Below are positions 1-6,434 of a stretch of DNA of 16,198 nucleotides, one piece after another. A program made the translations under genes and the position numbers. Under the pieces are notes generated by a model. That model had not been told where the DNA came from, did no database searches, and saw only the letters and a list, made by a program, of their open reading frames with translations. Origin of the DNA: CAZWXH01 sp964637725 (GTDB lineage Bacteria > Bacillota_I > Bacilli_A > Erysipelotrichales > Coprobacillaceae); assembly GCA_964637725.1 (NCBI GenBank), contig CAZWXH010000037.1:1-16198 (forward strand). Reading direction: 5' to 3'. Position 1 is the stretch's first letter. Each line of letters opens with the position of its first letter.

Positions 1-116
1 TTTTTTATTCTCATTAACTTTTCATTCTTTTCTTAAAAAGTTCTCATCATTATAAAAAACAAACTAATCATTCACTATGTTTTAGCTATATATATGAAAA
101 AAACAAGAAATGATCA

Positions 117-147
117 TGAGTCTAATTGAGTATCAATTTGAGACTCA
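117..147. repeat. Imperfect inverted repeat upstream of rhuM relic
   Basis: TGAGTCT (117-123) pairs with AGACTCA (141-147), and the inner arms AATTGA (124-129) and TCAATT (133-138) also pair, around a GTA loop with a two-base bulge (TG). Thirteen base pairs can form. No T-run follows, so it does not look like a terminator for + transcription. It could be an operator, or an mRNA hairpin of whatever lies to the left. Confidence 0.6.
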
Positions 148-223
148 CAACTATATAATTTATGTTATACAATAGATTTTTTCAACTCCTCCCTTGAAAG
201 GGAGAGAGATGGAGACAATACAT

Positions 224-1205
224 ATGAATAATGAAAAATCAAATATTATTATATACATAACTGAAGATGGTTTAATTAAAATTGACACTATTTTTGTAGA
301 AAAAAAATTTGGATATCTCTGGATCAAATGGCCGGGTTATTTGATAGAGATAAATCATCAATTTCTAGGCATATAAAAATGTGTTTGAAGAAGGTGAACT
401 AGAAAGAAATTCAGTTGTTGCGAATTTTGCAACAACTGCTTCAGATGGAAAAAATTATCAAGTAGATTACTATAATCTTGATGTTATTATTTCTGTAGGG
501 TATCGCGTTAAATCAAAAAGAGGTGTTCAACTTAGAATTTGGGCTACTAATATTATTAAAGAGTATATGAAAAAAGGTTTTATATTAGATGATGAACGAT
601 TTAAAACTCTTGGAAGTGGGGGATATTTTAAAGAATTATTAAATAGAATTCGAGATATTCGTGCTTCTGAAAAAGTGTTTTATCGTCAAATTCTAGAAAT
701 CTATTCTACAAGTATTGACTATAATCCTGGTGCAGAAATTTCGATTCATTTTTTCAAAAAACTTCAAAATAAGATTCATTATGCTATTCATGGACAAACT
801 GCAGCTAAAGTTATTTATACAAGAGCGGATGCTCAAAAAGAGTATATGGGATTGATGTCTTTCAAAGGTGAACAGCCAACTCTAAAAGAAGCATTAATAG
901 CTAAAAATTATTTGAACGAAAAGGAACTTAGGTCAATGGGACAACTTGTTTCAGGATACTTGGATTTTGCTGAAAGACAGGCTGAAAGAGAGTAGGTTAT
1001 GACTATGGAAGACTGGGCTAAACATTTAGATAATATTCTTACAATGAGTGGTGAAAAACTATTAGAAGGAAATGGTAGTGTTAGTCATATACAAGCAGTA
1101 TCTAAAGCTACTGATGAATATAAGAAACATCAGGTTAAAACTTTGAGTTCAGTAGAAAGGGACTACTTAGAAAGCTTAGGATTTTTAGAAGAGAAAGTTA
1201 AATAA
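224..1205 (+). pseudogene. rhuM: Broken RhuM-family virulence protein gene
   Basis: RhuM-family proteins are roughly 300-residue proteins of unknown biochemical role with an N-terminal DNA-binding-like region, found in pathogenicity islands and often near restriction-modification genes. Here the family sequence is spread over three pieces. ATG 224 (GGAG at 211-214) begins MNNEKSNIIIYITEDG. After VEKK one A is missing from an 8-A run (300-307); adding it gives IWISLDQMAGLFDRD in the next frame. One A is missing again near 375-379, where restoring it gives HIKNVFEEGELERN. The long middle part then runs to a TAG at 993-995, and the same frame continues directly as VMTMEDWAKHLDNILTMSG to TAA at 1205. 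Both frameshifts hit the N-terminal helix-turn-helix-like region. Homopolymer sequencing error could explain the frameshifts but not the TAG. The repaired protein would be about 326 residues, the usual length. The downstream piece (ATG 999) could in principle be made alone, but that is unlikely to be functional. Confidence 0.88.
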
Positions 1206-1224
1206 TTTAATCAATTGTTTATAG

Positions 1225-1286
1225 GGTATGGGTTTTTAATCAATTAAGATTAGATGCGAAATTGATTCAATCCATATCTTTTTTAT
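1225..1286 (+). terminator. Possible terminator after rhuM relic
   Basis: Arms TATGG (1227-1231) with CCATA (1272-1276) and AATCAATT (1238-1245) with AATTGATT (1260-1267) can form an imperfect hairpin with an internal loop. It is followed on the + strand by TCTTTTTTATTT. It lies 20 bases after the last rhuM stop. It is less clean than the next hairpin. Confidence 0.42.
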
Positions 1287-1289
1287 TTG

Positions 1290-1323
1290 AAATAGAAAAA
1301 GCCATGATTTCATCATGACTTTT
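1290..1323 (-). terminator. Terminator of the NifU-like/GGGtGRT operon
   Basis: Read on the minus strand, AAAAG-T-CATGAT, loop GAA, then ATCATG-G-CTTTT form a 12-bp stem with one U-G wobble, followed by a T-rich tail (CTTTTTCTATTT). It begins 16 bases after the stop of the GGGtGRT gene. In the + direction the wobble becomes a C-A mismatch, so it fits the minus strand better, though it may work both ways. Confidence 0.75.
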
Positions 1324-1339
1324 ATTTTATAGTATATAA

Positions 1340-2338
1340 TTATTTATTAGCTTCTTCGATAGCTACTGCAACTGCAACAGTCGCACCAACCATAGGGTTA
1401 TTACCCATACCAATTAATCCCATCATTTCTACGTGAGCAGGAACTGATGAAGAACCAGCGAATTGAGCATCACTATGCATACGTCCCATAGTATCAGTCA
1501 TACCATAAGAAGCAGGCCCAGAACCCATATTGTCAGGATGTAATGTACGTCCAGTTCCTCCACCAGAAGCAACTGAGAAGTATTTTTTACCTTGTTCAAT
1601 ACATTCTTTTTTATATGTTCCAGCTACTGGATGTTGGAAACGTGTTGGGTTAGTAGAGTTACCAGTGATTGATACGTCTACACCTTCTTTATGCATAATT
1701 GCAACACCTTCTCTAACATCATCAGCACCATAGCAATTTACTTTTGCTCTTGGTCCATCAGAATAAGCTGTTCTTGAAACTTCTTTCACTTCACCAGTGA
1801 AGTAATCAAATTGTGTTTCCACATAAGTAAATCCATTGATTCTTGCAATGATTTTTGCAGCATCTTTACCTAAACCATTTAAGATAACTCTTAAAGGTTC
1901 TTTTCTAACTTTGTTTGCTTTTTCGGCAATTTTAATAGCTCCTTCAGCAGCAGCAAAAGATTCATGTCCAGCTAAGAATGCAAAACAAGCTGTATTTTCA
2001 TCTAATAACATACTTCCTAAGTTACCATGTCCTAAACCTACTTTACGATCATCAGCTACAGATCCTGGAATACAGAATGATTGTAAACCAATACCGATTG
2101 TTTTGGCAGCAGCCATTGCTTTTGTATCTCCGTTTTTAATTGCCATTGCTGCACCTACTGTGTAAGCCCAACAAGCATTTTCAAAACAGATTTGTTGTGT
2201 TGATTTTACGATTTCGTAAACATCAATACCTTTTTCATCACAAATTGCTTTTGCTTCTTCGATAGATTTAATATCAAATTTAGCTAAAGCAGCGTTGATT
2301 TGATCAATTCTACGATCATAACTTTCAAATAATGCCAT
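1340..2338 (-). CDS. GGGtGRT family protein
   Basis: 332 residues, cytoplasmic, no signal peptide or membrane segment. The family is named after the motif seen here at residues 259-265 (GGGTGRT), followed by a glycine- and methionine-rich conserved stretch (HPDNMGSGPASYGMTDTMGR and onward to GMGNNPMVGATVAVAVAIEE). Its biochemical function is not established. Gly-rich loops at 102-109 (LGHGNLGS) and in the C-terminal third suggest ligand binding; that is inference. Start ATG 2338 has AGGGTGAT with 8-base spacing. It is the second gene of an operon: the NifU-like stop is 13 bases upstream and no promoter fits between. Pairing with a NifU-like scaffold is a recurring arrangement in low-GC Firmicutes and suggests a metal- or Fe-S-related role. 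Terminator follows at 1323-1290. Confidence 0.93.
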   Translation of the reverse strand: MALFESYDRRIDQINAALAKFDIKSIEEAKAICDEKGIDVYEIVKSTQQICFENACWAYTVGAAMAIKNGDTKAMAAAKTIGIGLQSFCIPGSVADDRKVGLGHGNLGSMLLDENTACFAFLAGHESFAAAEGAIKIAEKANKVRKEPLRVILNGLGKDAAKIIARINGFTYVETQFDYFTGEVKEVSRTAYSDGPRAKVNCYGADDVREGVAIMHKEGVDVSITGNSTNPTRFQHPVAGTYKKECIEQGKKYFSVASGGGTGRTLHPDNMGSGPASYGMTDTMGRMHSDAQFAGSSSVPAHVEMMGLIGMGNNPMVGATVAVAVAIEEANK

Positions 2339-2351
2339 TTATATCACCCTA

Positions 2352-3044
2352 TTATTCCTTTCTTGGATCGATGTATTTAGCAGCATCATTAAATCTACCG
2401 TAGTTACCAGTAGCTTCTTTTAATGCTTCATTTGCATCTGTTCCAGCTTTAATTGCATCCATCATTTTACCAAGGCTAATGAACTCATAACCAATGATTT
2501 CATCATTAGCATCTAATGCTAATCTGTTTACATAACCTTCAGTTAATTCAAGATATCTAGGTCCTTTTAATTTAGTTGAATAAGATGTACCAACCATACT
2601 TCTTAAACCTTTACCTAAATCTTCAAGTCCAGCACCAACAGGAAGTCCACCTTCAGAGAAAGCTGATTGAGTACGACCGTAAACAATTTGTAAGAATAAT
2701 TCTCTCATAGCAGTGTTAATAGCGTCACAAACTAAGTCAGTATTTAAACCTTCTAATAAAGTTTTACCAACTAATGCTTCTGAAGCAATTGCAGCTGAAT
2801 GAGTCATACCTGAACAACCAATTGTTTCGATTAATGCTTCTTCAATAATTCCTTCTTTAACATTTAAAGATAACTTACATGCACCTTGTTGAGGAGCACA
2901 CCAACCAACACCATGTGTTAATCCTGAAATATCTTTAATTTCTTTTGAATATACCCATTTTCCTTCTTGAGGAATTGGAGCACACCCATGATCTGCACCG
3001 CGTGTAACGCATTGCATTTCTTCTACTTCGTGTGAATAAATCAT
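2352..3044 (-). CDS. NifU/IscU-like iron-sulfur scaffold protein
   Basis: 230 residues, cytoplasmic. The NifU_N/IscU-like core is recognisable around residues 55-125 (KLSLNVKEGIIEEALIETIG, then CSGMTHSAAIASEAL), resembling the scaffold core that holds nascent Fe-S clusters. Cysteines at 12, 21, 49, 56, 77 and 105 are potential cluster ligands. The protein is longer than IscU (about 130-150), with its own N-terminal Cys segment (QCVTRGADHGCAP) and a C-terminal extension, so it is a variant subfamily and not the housekeeping scaffold. A longer reading frame opens at 3113, but ATG 3044 is preferred: AAAGGAGT at 3058-3051 sits 7 bases before it, and the protein then begins MIYSHEVEEM, typical for the family. 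It is the first gene of the operon with the GGGtGRT gene. Confidence 0.9.
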   Translation of the reverse strand: MIYSHEVEEMQCVTRGADHGCAPIPQEGKWVYSKEIKDISGLTHGVGWCAPQQGACKLSLNVKEGIIEEALIETIGCSGMTHSAAIASEALVGKTLLEGLNTDLVCDAINTAMRELFLQIVYGRTQSAFSEGGLPVGAGLEDLGKGLRSMVGTSYSTKLKGPRYLELTEGYVNRLALDANDEIIGYEFISLGKMMDAIKAGTDANEALKEATGNYGRFNDAAKYIDPRKE

Positions 3045-3089
3045 TTTTTTACTCCTTTCATTTATTGAAATGATTACTTCTAGAAATCT

Positions 3090-3108
3090 GGAAAAAATCA
3101 TTTTTTCC
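3090..3108 (-). other. 5' leader hairpin of NifU-like operon
   Basis: GGAAAAAA and TTTTTTCC form a perfect 8-bp stem around a 3-base loop, about 25-45 bases into the predicted transcript and 30 bases before the ribosome binding site. No T-run follows the stem, so it is not an obvious terminator. Confidence 0.5.
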
Positions 3109-3115
3109 TTCATTC

Positions 3116-3133
3116 AGGTGAAGGAATTCACCT
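3116..3133 (-). promoter_or_regulatory. Inverted repeat at predicted transcription start
   Basis: AGGTGAA and TTCACCT form a perfect 7-bp inverted repeat with a 4-base centre. It begins at the predicted +1, 7 bases after the -10 box. The position suits either a repressor operator or a protective 5'-end mRNA hairpin. The sequence does not match an operator I can name. Confidence 0.5.
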
Positions 3134-3139
3134 ACTGTG

Positions 3140-3168
3140 ATTATAAGGCAAAAGAGTGTTAAAGTCAA
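3140..3168 (-). promoter_or_regulatory. Promoter of NifU-like/GGGtGRT operon
   Basis: On the minus strand TTGACT (3168-3163), a 17-base spacer, then TATAAT (3145-3140). This is a near-perfect SigA-type promoter and predicts strong expression, with a leader of about 90 bases. Confidence 0.88.
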
Positions 3169-3279
3169 TGAAACGAAAAGTAAAACAAGTGAAAAATAAT
3201 AGATATTGTAGAAATAGAATAAATCTTGTTTTGGATAGAGAAGAAGCTGTTGTCTTTTCTTATAAAAAGAAGTAAAAAA

Positions 3280-3288
3280 TATGATATA
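3280..3288 (+). promoter_or_regulatory. Extended -10 promoter of capA-like gene
   Basis: TGATATAAT (3280-3288) is an extended -10 element. No convincing -35 box lies 16-18 bases upstream, as expected for this class. The predicted start is near 3295, about 20 bases before the ATG. Confidence 0.6.
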
Positions 3289-3315
3289 ATATAAAAAAGT
3301 AGAGGGGAAGATAAC

Positions 3316-4356
3316 ATGAAGATATTCAAACTATTATTATGTATAGGGTTATTAATTTCTTTAAGTGCATGTCAAAAACCTGAAGAGGAAACAGACAAAA
3401 CCAATACAACAACAAAGAATGAAGAGAAACTAGAAAGTAAAACACCAGAAAAGACTTCAATTACTCTTTCTTTTGCGGGTGATATAACAATGGGTAATTA
3501 TGCAAGACAACCAATGAGTGGCTCTTTTGATGCCGAATATGAAGTCCAAGAGAAAGATACGTCTTACTTCTTAAAAAATGTTAAGTCTATATTTGATCAA
3601 GATGATTTAACAATCGCAAATTTAGAAGGTCCACTAACGACTGCGACATCACATGCTGAAAAACAATTTGCTTTTAAAGGAAAAACAGAATATGTTAATA
3701 TCTTAAAAGATGGGAATATTGATGCTGTCACTATCGCAAATAATCATTCTCAGGACTATTTTTCACAAGGGTTAAGTGATACAAAAGAAACCTTAAAGCA
3801 GGCTGATATTCCTTATTTTGGTTTAGGTGAAGTTGCTAAAGTTGAAGTAAAGAATAAAACTTTTGGTTTTCTAAGTTATAGTAGTGCAAGTAGTTATTCT
3901 TTTTCAAACACTATGATTCAACAAATGAAAAGTGATGTCTCAAAGCTTAAAAAAGAAGTTGATGTTGTTATTGTCTATTATCATTGGGGAATTGAAAGAG
4001 AAGGGACACCTTTACAAAGTCAAAGAGATTTAGGTCATCAAACTATTGATGCTGGAGCTGATTTAGTTGTAGGATCACATCCCCATGTACTACAAGGGAT
4101 AGAAACATATAAAGATAAAAAAATTGTCTATAGTTTAAGTAACTTCTGTTTTGGTGGAAATAGAAATCCAAGTGATAAAGATTCTATGATTTATCAATAT
4201 ACATTTGATTTTGAAGATGAAAAAGTTGTCGGAACATCAGATAAGATTATTCCAGTTATGATATCATCTACAAAATCAAGAAATAATTATCAACCGACTA
4301 TAGCATCAGGAACTGATGCAGAAAGAATACTAAAGAAAGTCAATGAAGTAAAATAA
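3316..4356 (+). CDS. CapA-family lipoprotein (metallophosphatase fold)
   Basis: 346 residues. A lipoprotein signal peptide ends in the lipobox LSAC with Cys19 as the lipidation site, so the protein is anchored outside the membrane. A polar Lys/Glu/Thr linker (20-48) leads to a PGA_cap (CapA) domain at about 50-305. Its metal-site motifs are SFAGDITMG (Asp56), ANLEGPLT (Asn102, Glu104), NNHSQD (Asn142-His144), HWGIE (His223) and GSHPHVLQG (His255, His257). Family members act in poly-gamma-glutamate capsule formation, but no capBC genes are nearby, so the substrate is unknown and it may be an envelope phosphatase. GAGGGG (3303-3307) precedes the ATG. It is monocistronic, ending in a strong bidirectional terminator. 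Its last 114 coding bases recur as a relic at 5227-5343. Confidence 0.92.
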   Translation: MKIFKLLLCIGLLISLSACQKPEEETDKTNTTTKNEEKLESKTPEKTSITLSFAGDITMGNYARQPMSGSFDAEYEVQEKDTSYFLKNVKSIFDQDDLTIANLEGPLTTATSHAEKQFAFKGKTEYVNILKDGNIDAVTIANNHSQDYFSQGLSDTKETLKQADIPYFGLGEVAKVEVKNKTFGFLSYSSASSYSFSNTMIQQMKSDVSKLKKEVDVVIVYYHWGIEREGTPLQSQRDLGHQTIDAGADLVVGSHPHVLQGIETYKDKKIVYSLSNFCFGGNRNPSDKDSMIYQYTFDFEDEKVVGTSDKIIPVMISSTKSRNNYQPTIASGTDAERILKKVNEVK

Positions 4357-4389
4357 AAATAAGCATATCATAAAGATGTGCTTATTTTT
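4355..4389. terminator. Bidirectional terminator between convergent genes
   Basis: A 15-bp stem, AAAAATAAGCATATC with GATGTGCTTATTTTT, around loop ATAAA. It has one U-G wobble on the + strand. It touches the capA stop on one side and lies 4 bases beyond the stop of the minus-strand LamG-like gene on the other, serving both. Confidence 0.88.
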
Positions 4390-4393
4390 AGGT

Positions 4394-5017
4394 TTAGTCT
4401 TCATAAGTAATTTTTAAATCTTTAAAAAATGCTTCGGTTCCGATGTCAACAAATAAACCGATACCGCCTTTTAAAAAATCACCGTGTTTCATATCTTGAA
4501 CAACTAGTGAAGCTTGCTCACTATCATTAATATAGAGTGAAACCTTTGAATTATTGATAACAGCCTTAAGATTAATCCATTCATTTAAATCAATATCTGC
4601 TGATGCCTCATAATCCGTAATGCTATTTTCTCTAAAATAATCGAATGTATATGTAGGATATGAAAAATATTGGCATCCTCGCATCTTTCGTATAGGATCA
4701 TCACAATTTCTACCATTAGTAGGTCTTACATAGAGAGATTCAAATTTAGTATCATCTTCACTAATTCTAAAAGCAATACCAATAAACCCTCTAGCAAAGT
4801 CAGGAGCATCTTCTAAAAGACGACTAAGGACCTTGACTTCTATAACTCCATTATGAAAACTACTGTTCTTCAACTTTGCGTAAGTATTCTCATCAAACTG
4901 CATAATTTTTTCAGATTTAACTACTCTTATAACGTTATCATCATTAATTTTTACATTATTAACTAATGTGTGAACCGCTATAAAGTTCTTGCTTTCTAAG
5001 TCAACTTTTTTAATCAT
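4394..5017 (-). CDS. LamG/concanavalin A-like (DUF1080-type) domain protein
   Basis: 207 residues forming essentially one jelly-roll domain. The pattern is that of stand-alone concanavalin A-like/DUF1080-type domains: an early strand NGVIEVKV, then GFIGIAFRI, FESLYVRPTNGR, QYFSYP and DFDY-like aromatics, WINLKAVI (residue ~150), VSLYINDSEQASLVV, and a final GGIGLFVDIGTEAFFKDLKI. Such domains bind or cleave sugars in related proteins, but no catalytic residues can be named here. There is no signal peptide or membrane segment, so it appears cytoplasmic. An upstream TTG at 5029 is in frame, but ATG 5017 has GGAGG (5027-5023) at 5-base spacing and is preferred. The gene is flanked on both sides by copies of the capA 3' end. 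Confidence 0.78.
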   Translation of the reverse strand: MIKKVDLESKNFIAVHTLVNNVKINDDNVIRVVKSEKIMQFDENTYAKLKNSSFHNGVIEVKVLSRLLEDAPDFARGFIGIAFRISEDDTKFESLYVRPTNGRNCDDPIRKMRGCQYFSYPTYTFDYFRENSITDYEASADIDLNEWINLKAVINNSKVSLYINDSEQASLVVQDMKHGDFLKGGIGLFVDIGTEAFFKDLKITYED

Positions 5018-5040
5018 ATAAACCTCCAATCATTTATACA

Positions 5041-5069
5041 ATTGTAACATAACAATTTGATTTTCTGAA
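5041..5069 (-). promoter_or_regulatory. Promoter of LamG-like gene
   Basis: TTCAGA (5069-5064), a 17-base spacer and TACAAT (5046-5041), with a TG one base before the -10 (extended -10). The leader would be about 17 bases, just enough for the ribosome binding site. Confidence 0.6.
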
Positions 5070-5189
5070 GAATTTATTAATACTTTATTATATTGAGTTT
5101 TATGCTTACAAAAGGCAATTATAATTATGGTGTATTCAAATAATCTCTGATTATAGCAAAACAGTTTTATTCAAACCTTTTATATTTAT

Positions 5190-5343
5190 ATAGGAGTTTT
5201 AAGATGACCTAGTTAAGAAAATGGCAGATAAGATTATTTTAGTTATGATAACATCTACAAAATCAAGAAGTAATTATCAACCGACTATAACATCAGGAAC
5301 TGATGCAGAAAGAATACTTAAGAAAGTCAATGAAGTAAAATAA
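5190..5343 (+). pseudogene. Relic of a second capA gene (3' end only)
   Basis: Bases 5227-5343 match 4240-4356 of the intact capA-like gene with no gaps and 6 mismatches in 117, encoding DKIILVMITSTKSRSNYQPT and the same tail ending KKVNEVK and TAA. Upstream the match weakens: in the same frame TTT TAA GAT GAC (5198-5209) corresponds to FEDE of the intact gene with a GAA to TAA change, and a TAG precedes it at 5191-5193. Further upstream no homology is visible. There is no start codon or ribosome binding site, so it is non-coding debris. The rest of the 5018-5226 gap holds only the LamG promoter and AT-rich sequence. Confidence 0.88.
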
Positions 5344-5369
5344 AGATGCAGCATAATTGCTACATCTTT
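5343..5369 (-). terminator. Terminator of hsp20
   Basis: On the minus strand AAAGATGTAGC and GCTGCATCTTT pair (one U-G wobble) around loop AATTA, followed by ATTTTAC. It starts 4 bases after the hsp20 stop. Its + strand version, followed by TTTTTCTTT, could also terminate + transcripts reaching the capA relic. Confidence 0.75.
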
Positions 5370-5373
5370 TTCT

Positions 5374-5781
5374 TTATTCGATTGGAATCACTTTAGATTC
5401 TTGAATTTGTTTAATGTTTTCAGTTGGAAGAGTAACCTTTAATTCACCATTGTCAAACGTTGCTTTAATATCAGTCTCTTTAATAGTATCACCAACATAA
5501 AAGCTACGTGTACAACTTCCACTATGACGTTCACGTCTAATAACATGACCATCTTTGTCTTTCTCTTCATTGTCTTGACTTGTTGATGCATTAATTGTTA
5601 AATATCCATCTTTTAATTCCATACGAATATCTTCTTTCTTATATCCTGGAAGTTCCATACTCAATAAGTAAGAATTGTCTTTTTCAACAATGTCCGTACG
5701 CATACTGTCGATAGAAGTCCATTGGAATGGATCATGGAATAAATCATCAAACATATCACTAAATGTAGGTAGGAATCTCAT
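5374..5781 (-). CDS. hsp20: Hsp20/alpha-crystallin small heat shock protein
   Basis: 135 residues, a typical length for this ATP-independent holdase family, which keeps unfolding proteins soluble. An N-terminal segment MRFLPTFSDMFDDLFHDPFQ leads to the alpha-crystallin domain at about 28-122 (MRTDIVEKDNSYLLSMELPG, KKEDI, LTINAS, RSFYVGDTI), with the conserved strand FDNGELKVTLP. The C-terminal I-x-I type motif VIPIE, used in oligomer assembly, is present. Two in-frame ATGs exist. ATG 5781 has GAGG at 8-base spacing and matches family starts; ATG 5787 is served by AGGA at 8 bases and would add two residues. It is heat-regulated through the CIRCE element at 5882-5908. Confidence 0.95.
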   Translation of the reverse strand: MRFLPTFSDMFDDLFHDPFQWTSIDSMRTDIVEKDNSYLLSMELPGYKKEDIRMELKDGYLTINASTSQDNEEKDKDGHVIRRERHSGSCTRSFYVGDTIKETDIKATFDNGELKVTLPTENIKQIQESKVIPIE

Positions 5782-5840
5782 AAACATCGCCTCTTTCCTT
5801 TAAATAATAATCAATTATCAAATGAAATTAACTACCCGAA

Positions 5841-5856
5841 TTAAGGTGTCCCTTAA
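5841..5856 (-). other. 5' leader hairpin of hsp20
   Basis: TTAAGG and CCTTAA form a 6-bp stem around a 4-base loop, starting about 5 bases after the predicted transcription start. It may stabilise the mRNA end or bind a regulator. It is too far from the ribosome binding site (about 45 bases) to block it directly. Confidence 0.45.
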
Positions 5857-5866
5857 CTCTAATTAT

Positions 5867-5894
5867 ATTATATCACTATTTTTAGCACTGTCAA
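5867..5894 (-). promoter_or_regulatory. SigA promoter of hsp20
   Basis: TTGACA (5894-5889), a 16-base spacer, and TATAAT (5872-5867) preceded by TGA, making an extended -10. The -35 box lies inside the CIRCE operator, so a bound repressor would block polymerase. Confidence 0.88.
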
Positions 5895-5908
5895 GTAGTG
5901 AGTGCTAA
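5882..5908. promoter_or_regulatory. CIRCE operator (HrcA binding site)
   Basis: TTAGCACTG, a 9-base spacer, then GAGTGCTAA. The CIRCE consensus is TTAGCACTC-N9-GAGTGCTAA, so 17 of 18 arm bases match; only the ninth base differs. HrcA binds CIRCE and represses heat-shock genes until protein damage titrates GroEL. Confidence 0.93.
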
Positions 5909-5915
5909 AAGGCTA

Positions 5916-6416
5916 CTATTTTTCTGTGACTGCCACCCAAACTTCAACGAGACCATCTTTTCCATAATATTGAATATCAGGTGCTAAAGCTTTCATTTTA
6001 CCAGTTATATAACCTTTATTTAATGCTTTATATTTTGATTTAGGTAACCACTTTGTGATAGCAAGTGCTTCAGTCTTTCCGATCGTATCAATAGTACATG
6101 GGAATATTGCCCAAGTCTGAGCAGGAATGATATATTCAGATAAATCATTAGCCTTTGGCTGATCGCTAGATACCCCTATATAATATTGAAATTGACGTGC
6201 ATCTTTTTCGTTGATGCCATACACACTCACACCAAACACACCTAAAGGCTGTTGATTATTTAGTGGTAGGAGTTTATCTGCTATATTGTTTTTTTGAAAA
6301 TCAATCCAAAACTTTGGTATTGCTTTAGTGGCCTCTTTATGTTTATTTGTAGTCTCTATAGAATAACCAAGCACTCTAAAACTTTCTATTTTTTCTATTC
6401 TAAATGGTTCGTTCAT
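5916..6416 (-). CDS. Stand-alone GyrI-like effector-binding domain protein
   Basis: 166 residues forming one GyrI-like (AraC_E_bind/SOUL-type) ligand-binding domain. Recognisable parts are FRIEKIESFRVLGYSIETTN, a helix IPKFWIDFQKN, LGVFGVSVYGINEK, YYIGVSS, the hallmark strand YIIPAQTWAIFPC and the C-terminal VEVWVAV. These domains bind small hydrophobic molecules; free-standing ones may sequester drugs or act as sensors. No DNA-binding domain is attached. It is the third gene of an operon, 18 bases after the ASCH-like gene, with AAGGAGG before ATG 6416. It is a paralog of the C-terminal half of the AraC protein in the first gene (compare ETTWAIFDC with AQTWAIFPC). No convincing terminator follows, so transcripts may run into the hsp20 promoter. 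Confidence 0.85.
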   Translation of the reverse strand: MNEPFRIEKIESFRVLGYSIETTNKHKEATKAIPKFWIDFQKNNIADKLLPLNNQQPLGVFGVSVYGINEKDARQFQYYIGVSSDQPKANDLSEYIIPAQTWAIFPCTIDTIGKTEALAITKWLPKSKYKALNKGYITGKMKALAPDIQYYGKDGLVEVWVAVTEK

Positions 6417-6434
6417 AATTTTTCCTCCTTGATT

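Noticed and set aside
30..47. TTCTTAA-N4-TTCTCAT near the left edge, resembling the VanR-like operator
   Set aside because: The second half-site matches only 5 of 7 bases, no well-placed -10 follows, and no linked gene fits. Chance is likely in AT-rich sequence.
189..204. CTCCCT/AGGGAG hairpin just before the rhuM start, possibly hiding a ribosome binding site
   Set aside because: The preferred start at 224 uses GGAG at 211-214, which is outside the hairpin, and the gene is broken.
224..380. Programmed frameshifting in the rhuM A-runs
   Set aside because: Two shifts in quick succession, one in a run of only five A, plus a downstream in-frame stop, fit decay or error better than recoding.
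1530..2165. + strand frames inside the GGGtGRT gene
   Set aside because: They are mirror frames of a strongly conserved minus-strand gene, without ribosome binding sites or recognisable protein features.
3045..3113. 23-residue N-terminal extension of the NifU-like protein
   Set aside because: It lies in the leader with its hairpins, has no ribosome binding site, and family members start at MIYSHEV, where AAAGGAG is correctly placed.
3168..3263. 31-codon + strand frame (MKRKVKQV...) between the two operons
   Set aside because: It has no ribosome binding site and overlaps the -35 region of the opposite operon. The Lys/Arg-rich product looks like translated AT-rich intergenic DNA.
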